Origin: Bdellovibrio sp. BCCA
GTDB lineage: Bacteria; Bdellovibrionota; Bdellovibrionia; Bdellovibrionales; Bdellovibrionaceae
Length of the DNA: 64,000 bases
Assembly (NCBI RefSeq): GCF_037996825.1
Contig: NZ_JBBNAC010000001.1
Coordinates: forward strand, 1,550,001 to 1,614,000
Direction of reading: 5' to 3'
This document shows positions 27,509 to 37,947 of the stretch, piece by piece; within the stretch, counting starts at the first letter, position 1; every line of letters starts with the position of its first letter. The notes beneath the pieces were generated by a model that worked only from the letters and a program-made list of their open reading frames with translations, searched no databases and was not told the DNA's origin. The translations under genes and the position numbers were made by a program.

Positions 27509-28822
27509 GTGTCTGAAGTGTTGAGTGTTTTTTTGAAGAGGGCAGCAGACAAACAGTTGAATATTGGGATTGTTGGCCTTGGATATGTTGGCTTGCCACT
27601 AGCTCTTCGTTTTTCTGAAGTGGGATTCAAAGTCTTAGGCTTTGACATTGATAAAAACAAAGTTTCAAAAATTCATGACGGACAAAGTTACATTGAGCAT
27701 ATTTCTAGTGACTCTGTGAGAAAGGCCGTGTCTGCGGGCTTTTCAGCAACGTCTGAGTTTCAACGAATTTCTGAAGTTGATGCTATCATTCTGTGCGTGC
27801 CGACTCCTTTAAATAAATACCGTGAGCCAGATTTGAGCTTTGTCTTGGATACCACTGATTCAATTGTACCATATTTAAAAAAGGGGCAATTGGTATCCCT
27901 AGAGAGTACAACTTATCCTGGAACGACAGATGAGGAACTTAAGCCTCGTGTGGAATCCAAGGGACTAAAAGTTGGAGAAGACATCTTTTTGGTATTCTCT
28001 CCTGAACGTGAGGACCCAGGTAATCCGAACTTTTCAACGAGAACAATTCCAAAGGTTGTGGGTGGGCATACTGAAAATTGTTTGAAGGCGGGATTGGAAC
28101 TATATAGTGCCGTCATTGATAGAGTAGTGGCTGTTTCATCAACTAAAGCTGCTGAAATGACAAAACTATTAGAAAATATTCACCGTGCTGTGAATATTGG
28201 TCTTGTTAACGAAATGAAAATTGTGGCTGATAAAATGGGCATTGATATCCACGAGGTTATCGATGCTGCCGCAACAAAACCGTTTGGTTTTGTTGCTTAT
28301 CGTCCAGGCCCTGGTATCGGTGGTCACTGTATCCCGATCGATCCTTTCTATCTAACATGGAAGGCTCGAGAGTACGGTATTCATACTCGCTTTATTGAGT
28401 TGGCGGGCGAAATCAATACGACAATGCCAAACTACGTGATGAAGAAAATCGCTGTAGCTCTCAACGAACGAGAGAAATCAGTGAAAGGCTCTAAAGTCTT
28501 GGTTCTTGGTATTTCTTATAAGAAGAATATCGACGACATGCGCGAATCTCCGTCAGTGTTTTTGATGGAAAAACTCAGAGATGATGGAGCTAAGTTGGAT
28601 TACTGTGACCCGCACGTCCCAGTTTTCCCAAAAATGCGCGAGCATAAGTTTGATTTAAAATCAGTGTCGCTTAGCCCAGAAATCATCAAGTCTTATGATT
28701 GTGTTGTCCTAACGACAGATCACGACAAGTTTGATTACGATATGATTCTGAAAAATGCGAAGTTGCTTGTTGATACACGCGGTAAGTTCCGTCAATCAGT
28801 TCCGAATTTGGTGAAGGCGTAA
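27509..28822 (+). CDS. wbpA: UDP-N-acetylglucosamine 6-dehydrogenase
   Basis: A 437-residue nucleotide-sugar dehydrogenase. The NAD motif GIVGLGYVG lies at 20-28. The catalytic Cys in [10 protein letters not shown] (about residue 269) and SPEREDPGN with [19 protein letters not shown] place it in the WbpA/WbpO group, which oxidises UDP-GlcNAc to UDP-GlcNAc-uronic acid. GTG 27509 has AAGGGGAG upstream. It is the first gene of the wbp set. Confidence 0.88.
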   Translation: MSEVLSVFLKRAADKQLNIGIVGLGYVGLPLALRFSEVGFKVLGFDIDKNKVSKIHDGQSYIEHISSDSVRKAVSAGFSATSEFQRISEVDAIILCVPTPLNKYREPDLSFVLDTTDSIVPYLKKGQLVSLESTTYPGTTDEELKPRVESKGLKVGEDIFLVFSPEREDPGNPNFSTRTIPKVVGGHTENCLKAGLELYSAVIDRVVAVSSTKAAEMTKLLENIHRAVNIGLVNEMKIVADKMGIDIHEVIDAAATKPFGFVAYRPGPGIGGHCIPIDPFYLTWKAREYGIHTRFIELAGEINTTMPNYVMKKIAVALNEREKSVKGSKVLVLGISYKKNIDDMRESPSVFLMEKLRDDGAKLDYCDPHVPVFPKMREHKFDLKSVSLSPEIIKSYDCVVLTTDHDKFDYDMILKNAKLLVDTRGKFRQSVPNLVKA

Positions 28823-28825
28823 TAT

Positions 28826-29716
28826 ATGAACTTTGCGATTATCGGCGTTGGTGGTTACATAGCTCCTCGTCATTTAGAGGCAATCAAAGAACTAGGACAT
28901 CAGTTGGTAGCGGCTTACGACCATAATGATTCCGTAGGAATTATGGATCGTTATTTTCCCGATTGTCAGTTCTTTACCGATTTCGAGAGATTTGAATCTT
29001 TTATTGATTCAAAAAAGGGCACATCTGAGGAGATTCAATATGTCTCTATTTGTACGCCCAATTATATGCATTCTTCCCATATCAAGTTTGCACTTAGTCA
29101 CGGAGCTCACGCCATTTGTGAAAAACCGCTGGTGTTGAATGAAAAAGATATTGATGAGCTTGCGACGTATGAGAAAAAATTCGACAAGAAGGTCTACACG
29201 GTTCTTCAGCTCCGCGTTCATGATGCCATTCTTGCATTGAAAAAGAAGATTGAGTCAGAGAAAAAAGATTCTCATGAGATCAATCTGACTTATATGACTT
29301 CTCGTGGACAATGGTATCACGAATCTTGGAAGGGCGACGTTCGCAAGTCGGGTGGATTGTCTACAAATATCGGCGTTCACTTTTTTGACATGCTGACCTG
29401 GATTTTTGGAGAACCACTCTCAGTTGATGTTAGTGAAAAATCTGCGACGGTTGAAAAGGGTACCTTGAAATTAAAAAATGCCCATGTGAGTTGGTCTTTA
29501 ACTATCGACCGTTCTTTGCTTCCTGCGGAAGCTGTGAAGACAGGAAAAACAACTTTCCGTTCTATTAAAATTGATGGTTCCGAGTTCGAATTCTCGGAAG
29601 GATTTACTGAGCTTCATAAAAGAGTCTATGGCGATATTCTTTCAGGCAAGGGATATGGTTTAGAGGCTGCTCGTTCTGCTATTCGTATTGTTGAGCAAAT
29701 TCGAGGTATGAAGTGA
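28826..29716 (+). CDS. wbpB: UDP-GlcNAcA 3-dehydrogenase (Gfo/Idh/MocA family)
   Basis: A 296-residue oxidoreductase. The N-terminal Rossmann fold ([10 protein letters not shown]) is followed by the signature CEKPLVL near residue 95 and a C-terminal domain with GVHFFDML. Position directly after wbpA and before wbpD fits the enzyme that oxidises C3 before amination by WbpE. The Rossmann glycines are intact. Confidence 0.83.
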   Translation: MNFAIIGVGGYIAPRHLEAIKELGHQLVAAYDHNDSVGIMDRYFPDCQFFTDFERFESFIDSKKGTSEEIQYVSICTPNYMHSSHIKFALSHGAHAICEKPLVLNEKDIDELATYEKKFDKKVYTVLQLRVHDAILALKKKIESEKKDSHEINLTYMTSRGQWYHESWKGDVRKSGGLSTNIGVHFFDMLTWIFGEPLSVDVSEKSATVEKGTLKLKNAHVSWSLTIDRSLLPAEAVKTGKTTFRSIKIDGSEFEFSEGFTELHKRVYGDILSGKGYGLEAARSAIRIVEQIRGMK

Positions 29717-30288
29717 GTTTCACGAAACACGAGACCGCTATCGTCGATGAGGGAGCTGAGATAGGTGAAGGAACTCGCATTTGGCATTGGGTCCATATCT
29801 GCGGAAAAGCTAAAATCGGAAAAAAATGTTCTTTCGGTCAAAATGTTTATGTTGGGAATAATGTAGTCATTGGTGATAACTGCAAAGTTCAGAACAATGT
29901 TTCTATCTATGACAATGTGTTCTTAGAAGACGATGTGTTTTGCGGACCTAGTATGGTCTTTACCAATGTAATTAACCCTCGTTCGGGTGTCGTACGTAAA
30001 GATGAGTACTTAGATACTCGTGTGAAAAAAGGTAGTTCTATCGGCGCAAATGCTACAATTGTTTGTGGTATAACCTTAGGAGAATACTCTTTTGTTGCAG
30101 CGGGTGCTGTGGTTAATAAGGATGTAAAGGCGTATGCGCTTGTTGCTGGAGTCCCTGCTAAACAAATTGGTTGGATGAGTAAATATGGAGAAAGGGTGGA
30201 GTTACCTCTATCTGGGAAAGGCAAGTGGGTTTGTACGAAGACCGGTGATACATATGTTCTCAATGGTGATGTATTGCTATCTGAGTAG
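29713..30288 (+). CDS. wbpD: UDP-amino-sugar N-acetyltransferase (left-handed beta helix)
   Basis: A 191-residue hexapeptide-repeat acyltransferase. [19 protein letters not shown] is the family's conserved entry, and repeats of I-G-x-N-x type run from about residue 20 to 125, ending [13 protein letters not shown]. It acetylates the 3-amino group made by WbpE to give UDP-GlcNAc3NAcA. GTG 29713 overlaps the wbpB stop by four bases, indicating coupled translation. Confidence 0.83.
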   Translation: MSFTKHETAIVDEGAEIGEGTRIWHWVHICGKAKIGKKCSFGQNVYVGNNVVIGDNCKVQNNVSIYDNVFLEDDVFCGPSMVFTNVINPRSGVVRKDEYLDTRVKKGSSIGANATIVCGITLGEYSFVAAGAVVNKDVKAYALVAGVPAKQIGWMSKYGERVELPLSGKGKWVCTKTGDTYVLNGDVLLSE

Positions 30289-30306
30289 ATAGGGTTGGGG
30301 CATTGC

Positions 30307-31713
30307 TTGAGTTTTGGAGCATTTCGCAGTATATTTAAGACATCATCGGCCCTTCTTGCTGGGCAATTAGCAAACTTCCTTTTCATACCTCTCATTTCTC
30401 GTACTTATTTGCCTGAAGTGTTTTCTCAATGGGCAATATACTTCACAATTGTGACGATTGTCGGTGGTATTTCTACTGCACGATATTCGGATTCTTTGGT
30501 TCTGATAAAAACGGAAAAGAATGCGCGAATAATGTTTATGCTATGTCTACTGATCGGCTTGGCATTTTCTACTTTGTCTGTTTTCCTAAGTCCCGTGTTA
30601 TGGTCTCTGGGGTACCTTACTGGGTATGGAGCCTTGCTGATTCCTATAAATGTCCTTGTTTTTTGTGTGCATTTATCGTGCTTGCAAATGTTAGTCAGGC
30701 ACAGGAAGTTTTCTTTATATTCCATTTCAATTTTAACTATGTCTGTACTTCCAAGTCTTTTCCAATTTCTTGCAGGCCAAGTATTGGGGGCGACCGGTAC
30801 TTCAATCATAATAGCAGGCTTTTCGGGGCAGTTTATCTCATTGTCTGCTACTGTAAAATACACTGGAGTACATTGGCAAAGGGTGACTCTGTTACGTTTG
30901 AAAGGAATTGCTAGGGCTCATTCACAATTTCCTAAATACTCTATGGGTTTCGCCTTTTTCTCACTTATTCGTGTTCGTGCGCTTTATCTTATATTTGGTG
31001 CTTATAAAGATCCATCTTTTTTGGGTTATTACGCACAAACGGATCGTCTATTGAATGCCCCTAGTGCGTTGCTGGGTGCATCAGTGCGTCCTGTATTCTT
31101 CCGATATGCTGCAGAGGTTGGTATTCATAATGTAGAGAAGCCTCTGAGGAGTATCTTCAAGAGTATTTTGTTTTGCGGAGCCCCTATCGTCGGCGTTTTG
31201 ATGTTTTATTCTGATGAAATCATAACACTAATTTTAGGAAAACAATGGGTCAGCGGAGCCTGGTTATTCAAAACAATGCTGATCCCATCATTTTTGTTAC
31301 TATGCACGAACTGGCTAGATAGGGCCTATGATATTTTGAAACTTCAGAAGATTGTTTTTCTGATGGAGTGTTTCTATGGCCTTGCGGGTATTTTACTTGG
31401 CTCGTATCTGATTTTAGTTTTGGAAGATCCAAAGGTCGCGGTGTTTGTCTTGGCGCTTCTGTTTTCTATTTACTATTCTCACTGGGTATTGTTTTTGTTT
31501 AAAAAAATGGGTGTCAGTACTGCGCCCATCCTGATTTATATCTTTAGCTGTATTGGATTTATTTTTGGATCTTTTTCCTTCCTGCTGTTGGTCCAGAATG
31601 CGGGAGGGAGTGCAATTACTGGTCTTTCGCTTTTGCTGCTCTTAAGTATTGTTGGGCTTTATCTTCTTTTAAAAAAAGACTGGATGAGCCTATTGAGTCT
31701 ATTGCGGGCATGA
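30307..31713 (+). CDS. wzx: O-antigen/oligosaccharide flippase
   Basis: A polytopic protein of about 468 residues with 12 or so helices and the Wzx/MATE-like N terminus (ALLAGQLANFLFIPLISRTY, then PEVFSQWAIYFTI). The open frame begins at TTG 30295, but TTG 30307 has GGGG six bases upstream and is preferred. It would carry the undecaprenyl-linked repeat unit across the inner membrane. Neighbours are wbpD and hisH. Confidence 0.83.
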   Translation: MSFGAFRSIFKTSSALLAGQLANFLFIPLISRTYLPEVFSQWAIYFTIVTIVGGISTARYSDSLVLIKTEKNARIMFMLCLLIGLAFSTLSVFLSPVLWSLGYLTGYGALLIPINVLVFCVHLSCLQMLVRHRKFSLYSISILTMSVLPSLFQFLAGQVLGATGTSIIIAGFSGQFISLSATVKYTGVHWQRVTLLRLKGIARAHSQFPKYSMGFAFFSLIRVRALYLIFGAYKDPSFLGYYAQTDRLLNAPSALLGASVRPVFFRYAAEVGIHNVEKPLRSIFKSILFCGAPIVGVLMFYSDEIITLILGKQWVSGAWLFKTMLIPSFLLLCTNWLDRAYDILKLQKIVFLMECFYGLAGILLGSYLILVLEDPKVAVFVLALLFSIYYSHWVLFLFKKMGVSTAPILIYIFSCIGFIFGSFSFLLLVQNAGGSAITGLSLLLLLSIVGLYLLLKKDWMSLLSLLRA

Positions 31714-31734
31714 TGATGTTGCATGGGGGGATAG

Positions 31735-32355
31735 ATGTCGAATTGTGACGTTACTATTATTGACTACGGATCAGGGAATATTGCGTCTGTCGTAAATATG
31801 GTAAAACGTATTGGTTACTCAGCGACCGTGGCAAAAGACCCAAGGGAGCTATCGGGAGCAGCAAGAGTTATCTTACCGGGCGTCGGGGCTTTTGATGCGG
31901 GTATGCAGAAGTTAAGGGAGAGAGAGTTTATAGATCCTTTGACGAAGCTTGCCTTCGAAGCAAAAATTCCTTTTCTCGGCATATGTCTAGGCTCCCAGCT
32001 TTTAGGGAGAAGCAGTGAGGAAGGGAAAGAGTTAGGCTTGGGTTGGTTAGATTTTGAATGTCGTAAATTTATTCCTGAAGGTAATCTAAAAGTTCCGCAT
32101 ATGGGTTGGAACTTTGTGAGTACAAGAAACATGTGTGCAGTTACCAGAGATCTGCCGCAAGATCCACGATTTTATTTTGTGCATTCATACTATATGGATG
32201 TTCACGACTCGTCTCAAGTTTTATTTAATACATATTATGGACATGATTTTGCCTCAGGAGTCGTGAAAGAAAATATTTACGGTGTCCAATTTCATCCTGA
32301 GAAGAGTCATAAGTTCGGTATGTCACTTCTAAGAAGTTTTCTCGAGGCAAGATAA
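31735..32355 (+). CDS. hisH: HisH-type glutamine amidotransferase for WbpG
   Basis: A 206-residue class I glutaminase with nucleophile Cys in GICLGSQLL (about residue 83) and the His/Glu pair in VQFHPEKS. It releases ammonia from glutamine. Placement with hisF and wbpG inside an O-antigen cluster, and no other his genes nearby, indicates a role in making an acetamidino group on the sugar rather than histidine synthesis. ATG 31735 follows a GGGGGG tract. Confidence 0.85.
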   Translation: MSNCDVTIIDYGSGNIASVVNMVKRIGYSATVAKDPRELSGAARVILPGVGAFDAGMQKLREREFIDPLTKLAFEAKIPFLGICLGSQLLGRSSEEGKELGLGWLDFECRKFIPEGNLKVPHMGWNFVSTRNMCAVTRDLPQDPRFYFVHSYYMDVHDSSQVLFNTYYGHDFASGVVKENIYGVQFHPEKSHKFGMSLLRSFLEAR

Positions 32356-33125
32356 TGTATCGAAATCGTGTAATTCCAGTTTTATTAATCGATAATGGAA
32401 GTCTTGTGAAGACGAAACAGTTTAAGGACGCAGTTTATGTCGGTGATCCTGTAAATGCCGTTAGAATATTCAACGAAAAAGAAGTCGACGAGCTTACTAT
32501 CTTTGATATTTCTGCAACTCGCGAGAACCGAGAGCCTGATTACTCTTTGATTGAGGAAATTGCTGGCGAATGTTTTATGCCTGTCAATTATGGAGGAGGA
32601 CTTTCCAATCTTAATCAAATTAGAAGGGTCTTTGATTGCGGTGTGGAGAAAATTACAATCAACTCGGCGGCAAGAAATTTGGACGTGGTGTCGAGTGCGG
32701 CTGCAGTATTCGGAAGTCAAAGTATTGTGGTTTCAATTGATTGTAAGAAAAAAGTCTTTTTGGGTGGGTATTCTTGCTATGGGAGTTCCGGATCAGTTGA
32801 TCTAAAGATATCACCAGAAAATTTAGCCCGCGAGACGGAACAGGCTGGGGCGGGGGAAATTATAGTAAGTGCCATCGAAAATGATGGAGTAATGAAAGGA
32901 TATGACTTAAAGCTTATTAAGGAAGTTTCTTCTGCCGTATCGATTCCTGTCGTTGCTGTAGGAGGAGCTGGCGAATTATTTCATTTCTCAGAAGCGCTTA
33001 GGGTGGGTGCGTCTGCTGTTGCTGCGGGCAGCATGTTCGTATTTCATGGAAAGCACCGCGCCGTTCTTATTAGCTATCCTAGTAGTGATGATCTTAGCGC
33101 TCTGAATAGTAAGGTCAGTCAATGA
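32355..33125 (+). CDS. hisF: HisF-type ammonia-channelling subunit
   Basis: A 256-residue (beta/alpha)8-barrel. Phosphate-binding and barrel motifs typical of HisF are present: NYGGGLSNL, EIIVSAIENDGVMKGYDLKL and VAVGGAGE. TAATG overlaps the hisH stop and indicates coupled translation. With HisH it passes ammonia to WbpG in the amidination step known from P. aeruginosa O5. Confidence 0.86.
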   Translation: MYRNRVIPVLLIDNGSLVKTKQFKDAVYVGDPVNAVRIFNEKEVDELTIFDISATRENREPDYSLIEEIAGECFMPVNYGGGLSNLNQIRRVFDCGVEKITINSAARNLDVVSSAAAVFGSQSIVVSIDCKKKVFLGGYSCYGSSGSVDLKISPENLARETEQAGAGEIIVSAIENDGVMKGYDLKLIKEVSSAVSIPVVAVGGAGELFHFSEALRVGASAVAAGSMFVFHGKHRAVLISYPSSDDLSALNSKVSQ

Positions 33126-34540
33126 TGTCAGCTTCTTTGCCGTTTTTATTTAGTATTATATTTAACCTCGCAACCATTTCATTTGTTGGTTGGTTACTTT
33201 TTTTCAAAAGAGAACTTTCTTTTTTCGTACGACCGTCAATTGTTTTTGTGGCTTTTCTTTATTGTGTTTATCTGCTTCCATCTCAACTGCTTAATGAGCA
33301 TATTAAGCGAATGTCTCCTTTCATAGATAATGCAGTTTTGCTATTATCTGCTGTTATTTTCTTTTCTTTGTGTGCAATTTACTGGTTTTATAAAAAGACG
33401 GAGAACAATTCTCCGAAGATATCTTCGCAGTTTTCAGAGAAGTATAAGTCGGTTGTTCTTCTGGGATTAGTGGGCTCCTTAATTACGTGCGTTACTTTGT
33501 ATTTCTCTCAGATTAGCTTCATGCATACGGGACTTTATTCTTTACTCTGTGATCCAAAACATTTTGTTATATTAAGGGAAATGTCTCTTAAGTTGGCCGG
33601 GATACAATGGCTGGGATATGTTTACCTAATTGGTTTTTCTTGCGTCTGTCCTTTTTTGTGCGTTCTGTGGGTTGATAAAATTTTGAACGCAAAAGGGAGA
33701 AATATAGTTGCATTACTAGTTTTTGGAATGCCGCTTTTACTCTTTGTCTTATTCTATCTCCTAATTACGGGTGCAAGAGTCGGTATACTGAACTGCGCGT
33801 TAGCTGTTTTGGGGGCTCTTTGGTATCGCTTATCATTTAAAAAGTTTTTGCCAGCAGCAGTGCTTACTATTGTTGGAGCCTTGTCTCTTGCTGCATTGAT
33901 TAGTATGGCATGGGTAAATCGGATTGATGATTCCGAGGCTAATCGTGGAGGAATTTGTTCTTTATTTGCAGTTAACAATTATGAGTTGAAACAATTGGAC
34001 GCTGATTCACCGGTATCTTGGACAACACAAAGAACGGATGGTTTTCTCAGCTATTTTGAAGGAATTATTAATCGAATTTTTATTGTTCCTGCTGCAATAT
34101 CTGGCTGGTATGTAGAGGAAGGCATCTATTCTGGCGCACGGCCGTACTATTTATATTCTCCTGAAAGTAAAAAAATGGCGAATGTTTTTGCCCAAAAATA
34201 TGTGAAGCGAATTTATGGAGAAGAATATCAAGCCGGTGAATCCATTATGGCCCCCACATCGTTTGTTTTTGTTAATTTTATTTACTTTGGCTATTGGTCA
34301 ATTTTGATGTCGGTTTTGGGCATATTAGCAATGGATTTTGCATTCATATTGGCCGGAACTCTGGGGCGCGTCTTGTCAGTTCCATTTATGGCTATGTGTC
34401 TTTATTATAGTTTTATTTTTGCACAGACCGGTTATGCGACCGTCATTTTAAGTCATGGCTATTTTTTACTAGTGGGCATTGTTATTGTACTTTATTGTCT
34501 TAACCGTTGGATTTGGCAAAGGCAGACTACAGATTGTTAA
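33122..34540 (+). CDS. wzy: Wzy-type O-antigen polymerase (predicted)
   Basis: A 472-residue integral membrane protein with about 10-11 helices and one long periplasmic loop in the middle third (about residues 265-370: RIDDSEANRGGICSLFAVNN and the TQRTDGFLSYFEGIINRIF stretch). It shows no sequence similarity I recognise beyond this topology. Placement after wzx and hisHF, in the usual place of wzy in such clusters, and ATGA overlap with hisF support it. Name by topology and context only. Confidence 0.6.
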   Translation: MMSASLPFLFSIIFNLATISFVGWLLFFKRELSFFVRPSIVFVAFLYCVYLLPSQLLNEHIKRMSPFIDNAVLLLSAVIFFSLCAIYWFYKKTENNSPKISSQFSEKYKSVVLLGLVGSLITCVTLYFSQISFMHTGLYSLLCDPKHFVILREMSLKLAGIQWLGYVYLIGFSCVCPFLCVLWVDKILNAKGRNIVALLVFGMPLLLFVLFYLLITGARVGILNCALAVLGALWYRLSFKKFLPAAVLTIVGALSLAALISMAWVNRIDDSEANRGGICSLFAVNNYELKQLDADSPVSWTTQRTDGFLSYFEGIINRIFIVPAAISGWYVEEGIYSGARPYYLYSPESKKMANVFAQKYVKRIYGEEYQAGESIMAPTSFVFVNFIYFGYWSILMSVLGILAMDFAFILAGTLGRVLSVPFMAMCLYYSFIFAQTGYATVILSHGYFLLVGIVIVLYCLNRWIWQRQTTDC

Positions 34541-34586
34541 GAAAAATCTGTTCATGTTTTTTGGATAACAGAAAAAGGGAAATTTA

Positions 34587-35738
34587 GTGGAGAAAAGTGA
34601 ACTTGCTTATCGTCAATGTGTTCGATGTGTGATGGATACGACTGATTCAAACATTACCTTTGATGAAAAAGGGGTCTGCAGTCATTGTTCTGAGTTTGAT
34701 AGTGTGACGACAAAAAACTGGTTTCCTAATGCTGAGGGAAAAAAGCGTCTTGAAGCCATTGTCGAGAATATTAAGAAGGAAGGTCGTGGGCAGGAATATG
34801 ATTGTATCATAGGTCTTAGTGGTGGCATCGACAGTTCTTATATGGCGCTGAAGGTGAAAGAGTGGGGGTTACGACCTTTGGTTGTACATGTCGACGCCGG
34901 GTGGAATAGTGAAATTGCCGTAGGAAATATCGAAAAAATTGTAAAGCATTGTAACTATGATCTTCATACTCACGTTATTGATTGGGAGGACATGAGAGAT
35001 TTGCAATTGGCGTATTTCAGATCTGCTATTGCTAATCAGGATGTTCCGCAGGATCACGCTTTTTTTGCAGCCTTGTATCACTATGCTACGAAGAATAATA
35101 TTAAATATATTCTGAGCGGTGGAAATATTGCTACCGAAGGGATATCTCCTAAAACGTGGCATGGAAGCGCTATGGACGCCATTAACTTGAAAGCGATTCA
35201 TAAGGCTTTTGGTAGTCGTAAGCTGAAGAGTTACCCTCTGATCAGCTTCTTTCAGTATTATTTTTATTATCCCTTTATTAAAGGTATGCGTACATTCCGT
35301 CCTCTCAACTATATGCCATACGATAAAAATATGGCTGTTGAGTTCTTGCAAAAGGAAATCGGATGGCGTCCGTATGGGCGCAAGCATGGGGAATCTATTT
35401 TTACAAAATTTTTCCAGAACTATTATCTTCCTACAAAATTTGGATTCGATAAGAGAAAGCCACATTTATCTAGTCTGATAGTCTCCGGTCAGATGACGCG
35501 AGAACAAGCGTTGGCTGAGTTAGCGAAACCTCTTTATGATGCCAATGAGTTGGAAACTGATATTTCTTATTTCTGCAAAAAACTTAGAATCTCTCGTGAG
35601 GAATTTGAACGTTGTATGCAAGCTCCTATTCATGATTACACTGACTTTGCAAATTGGAATAATCTTCACGCTCGACTCAAGATGTTGCAAAAAATCGCAG
35701 AGAGAACTTTACGTCGAAAAGTAAGAGTTTATTCGTAG
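34587..35738 (+). CDS. wbpG: N-acetyl sugar amidotransferase WbpG
   Basis: A 383-residue PP-loop enzyme. The zinc-like Cys pairs CVRC (11-14) and CSHC (31-34) precede the PP-loop SGGIDSSY (78-85). The family (WbpG/PseA) uses ATP and ammonia from HisH/HisF to turn an acetamido group into an acetamidino group. GTG 34587 with AGGGAAA upstream. The predicted substrate is the 3-acetamido group of the uronic acid made by WbpABDE. Confidence 0.88.
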   Translation: MEKSELAYRQCVRCVMDTTDSNITFDEKGVCSHCSEFDSVTTKNWFPNAEGKKRLEAIVENIKKEGRGQEYDCIIGLSGGIDSSYMALKVKEWGLRPLVVHVDAGWNSEIAVGNIEKIVKHCNYDLHTHVIDWEDMRDLQLAYFRSAIANQDVPQDHAFFAALYHYATKNNIKYILSGGNIATEGISPKTWHGSAMDAINLKAIHKAFGSRKLKSYPLISFFQYYFYYPFIKGMRTFRPLNYMPYDKNMAVEFLQKEIGWRPYGRKHGESIFTKFFQNYYLPTKFGFDKRKPHLSSLIVSGQMTREQALAELAKPLYDANELETDISYFCKKLRISREEFERCMQAPIHDYTDFANWNNLHARLKMLQKIAERTLRRKVRVYS

Positions 35739-35753
35739 GCCTAGGATCGCAAT

Positions 35754-36869
35754 ATGAAAAAGAGGATAGCACATTTAACATCAGCTCACCCGCGACATGA
35801 TATACGCATTCTCTTGAAAGAGTGTGCTAGTCTTGCAAAAGCTGGTTTTGAAGTATTCATGGTTGTGGCCGATGGCGCCGGAGACGAAGAAAAAGTTGGA
35901 GTTCAGCTTTTGGACCTGGGGCACAGAGGAGGGCGTTGGAGTCGTTTTTTTATAATGCCATGGAAAGTTTGGGCTAAGGCAAGAAAGCTCAATGCCGATA
36001 TTTATCAGTTTCATGATCCTGAGTTGCTAATAGTAGGATTGCTTCTTAGGTTAGAAGGGTTTCGGGTTATCTATGATTCCCACGAGGATCTTCCTCGCCA
36101 GATCTATAGCAAACACTACATTCCGCTGTGGCTTCGCAATGTCATATCATTTTGTGTCGAAATCTTTGAAAACTTTGTATCTCGACGACTAATAGCCGTG
36201 GTTACGGCGACTCCACATATTGGCAAGCGATTCTCTCATATAAACCGGACGGTAGTTGTCGTTAACAATTATCCTCTAGAGCAAGAAATTGTGGCTAAGT
36301 CTTTAAGAAAACGTGACCCGAAGCAAATTTGTTATACGGGCGGGATCACACGAGTTCGGGGGGCTTTGGAGATGGTACGCGCTCTTCAAGGTCTTGATGT
36401 TAAGTTGGTGATGGCTGGTCCAATGGAAAATCAACAATTAAAGAGTGAATTAGAAAGTACCCCAGGTTGGGAAAATGTCTGTTATCTTGGTAGTGTAGAA
36501 AGAGCTAGAGTTTTTGAGGTAATGGAGACGTCTTCTCTGGGATTTTTGCTATATCATCCTGAACCAAATCATACGGATGCACAGCCAAATAAACTTTTTG
36601 AGTATATGGCTGTAGGACTTCCGGTTTTGGCATCTCACTTTGATTTATGGAGAAGCATTGTTGAAGGGTATGATGCCGGTGTTTGTGTGGATCCTCAAAA
36701 CGTAGACGAAATAAGAAAAGGGCTTTTAAAAATTTTAGAGTCTGAAAAAAATATTGAGAATATGGGAGAGCGAGGGCGAAATGCCGTCGAAGCTCACTTG
36801 AATTGGGGATCGGAAGAAAAGAAGCTGGTACAACTATATCAGAGTATTTTGGAACGAGGGGTAAGATGA
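35754..36869 (+). CDS. Glycosyltransferase family 4 (WbpH-like position)
   Basis: A 371-residue GT-B transferase. Visible parts are AHLTSAHPRHDIRILLKECA at the start, YQFHDPELL, a nucleotide-binding half with CYTGGITRVRGALEM, and an E-x7-E-like region in the HTDAQPNKLFEYMAVGLPVLASHF segment. It sits between wbpG and wbpI and overlaps wbpI by four bases (ATGA). Its donor is probably the amidinated or acetamido uronic acid, but the specificity cannot be read. Confidence 0.78.
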   Translation: MKKRIAHLTSAHPRHDIRILLKECASLAKAGFEVFMVVADGAGDEEKVGVQLLDLGHRGGRWSRFFIMPWKVWAKARKLNADIYQFHDPELLIVGLLLRLEGFRVIYDSHEDLPRQIYSKHYIPLWLRNVISFCVEIFENFVSRRLIAVVTATPHIGKRFSHINRTVVVVNNYPLEQEIVAKSLRKRDPKQICYTGGITRVRGALEMVRALQGLDVKLVMAGPMENQQLKSELESTPGWENVCYLGSVERARVFEVMETSSLGFLLYHPEPNHTDAQPNKLFEYMAVGLPVLASHFDLWRSIVEGYDAGVCVDPQNVDEIRKGLLKILESEKNIENMGERGRNAVEAHLNWGSEEKKLVQLYQSILERGVR

Positions 36870-37945
36870 AAGTAGTAACGGTAGTAGGTGCGAGACCTCA
36901 GTTTATTAAAGCCTCTGCGGTTTCTCGAGAGTTTCCCAAAAGAAATGTTGAGGAAGTTATAGTCCATACTGGGCAGCATTATGACGCAAATATGTCTGAT
37001 ATCTTTTTTAAAGAGTTGGGGATTCCTACACCGCGATACAATTTTGAAATTCGAAGCTCTCGGCACGGAGAAATGACAGGAAGAATGCTTGAATCTATCG
37101 AAACTGTTTTGCTTGGGGAAAAGCCTGATTGGGTTCTTATATATGGTGATACCAATTCTACGCTGGCAGGAGCCCTAGCGGCAGCTAAATTGCATATTCC
37201 TATTGCTCATGTGGAGGCAGGTCTTCGTTCCTTTAATCGCGCGATGCCTGAGGAAGTGAACCGTATCATGGCCGATCACCTTAGTTCTATTTTGTTTTCC
37301 CCAACGGAACTGGGAAGAAAAAATTTAATTTCAGAAGGAATCCCTAGTACGAAGATCTCAGTAGTGGGCGATGTGATGTATGACGTGTCTCAGTACTATG
37401 GCTCATTGGCTAATAAAAATAAGATCTTATTACAACGTCTCGGACTGGAAGAAAAAAAGTTTATTTTGCTAACCTGCCATCGACAGGAGAATACCGATAA
37501 TATAGATCGGTTAAAGGCAATCTTTTTGGGGTTAAACGATGTGGCAGAAAAAATGCCTGTAGTTTGCCCAATCCATCCGCGCACTAAAAAGTATTTACTC
37601 GATGCGGAATGGTTTAAACCTTCAAAGGAGCTTAAGCTTATTGATCCAATTGGATATCTTGATATGGTTACATTGGAACATACCTCTGCCTTAATTGCGA
37701 CGGATTCTGGAGGGGTTCAGAAGGAAGCTTTTTTCTATGAAGTTCCGTGTGTAACCTTGAGGGATGAGACTGAATGGGAGGAGCTCATCGAGGGTGGCTG
37801 GAATATTCTTGTGCCTCCACTATCTAAAGAGGTTGTCCGTGATGGCGTACTTTCTAGATTGAACAGAATGGGGAAAAAAATTTTTCCATACGGCGATGGA
37901 AAGGCGTCACAGGCGATTGTTGATGCTATGGTCAGGGGAGTTTGA
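36866..37945 (+). CDS. wbpI: UDP-GlcNAc3NAcA 2-epimerase (non-hydrolysing)
   Basis: A 359-residue epimerase of the WecB/WbpI fold. It has VVGARPQFIKA at the start, HTGQHYDANMSDIFF, HVEAGLRSFNR and the catalytic TDSGGVQKEAFFY region. Context with wbpABDE and hisHF/wbpG favours WbpI (UDP-GlcNAc3NAcA to UDP-ManNAc3NAcA) over plain WecB. The frame is open from 36803, but ATG 36866 has GAGGGG upstream and is in ATGA overlap with the GT4 gene. Confidence 0.83.
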   Translation: MKVVTVVGARPQFIKASAVSREFPKRNVEEVIVHTGQHYDANMSDIFFKELGIPTPRYNFEIRSSRHGEMTGRMLESIETVLLGEKPDWVLIYGDTNSTLAGALAAAKLHIPIAHVEAGLRSFNRAMPEEVNRIMADHLSSILFSPTELGRKNLISEGIPSTKISVVGDVMYDVSQYYGSLANKNKILLQRLGLEEKKFILLTCHRQENTDNIDRLKAIFLGLNDVAEKMPVVCPIHPRTKKYLLDAEWFKPSKELKLIDPIGYLDMVTLEHTSALIATDSGGVQKEAFFYEVPCVTLRDETEWEELIEGGWNILVPPLSKEVVRDGVLSRLNRMGKKIFPYGDGKASQAIVDAMVRGV

Positions 37946-37947
37946 GC

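Noticed and set aside
30429-30914. 161-residue alternative frame inside wzx
   Set aside because: Fully contained in a clear flippase gene, odd composition.
31735-33125. hisH/hisF as part of histidine biosynthesis
   Set aside because: No other his genes, and WbpG with WbpABDI around them points to amidination.
34869-35465. 198-residue antisense frame in wbpG
   Set aside because: Shadow of a well-supported gene.
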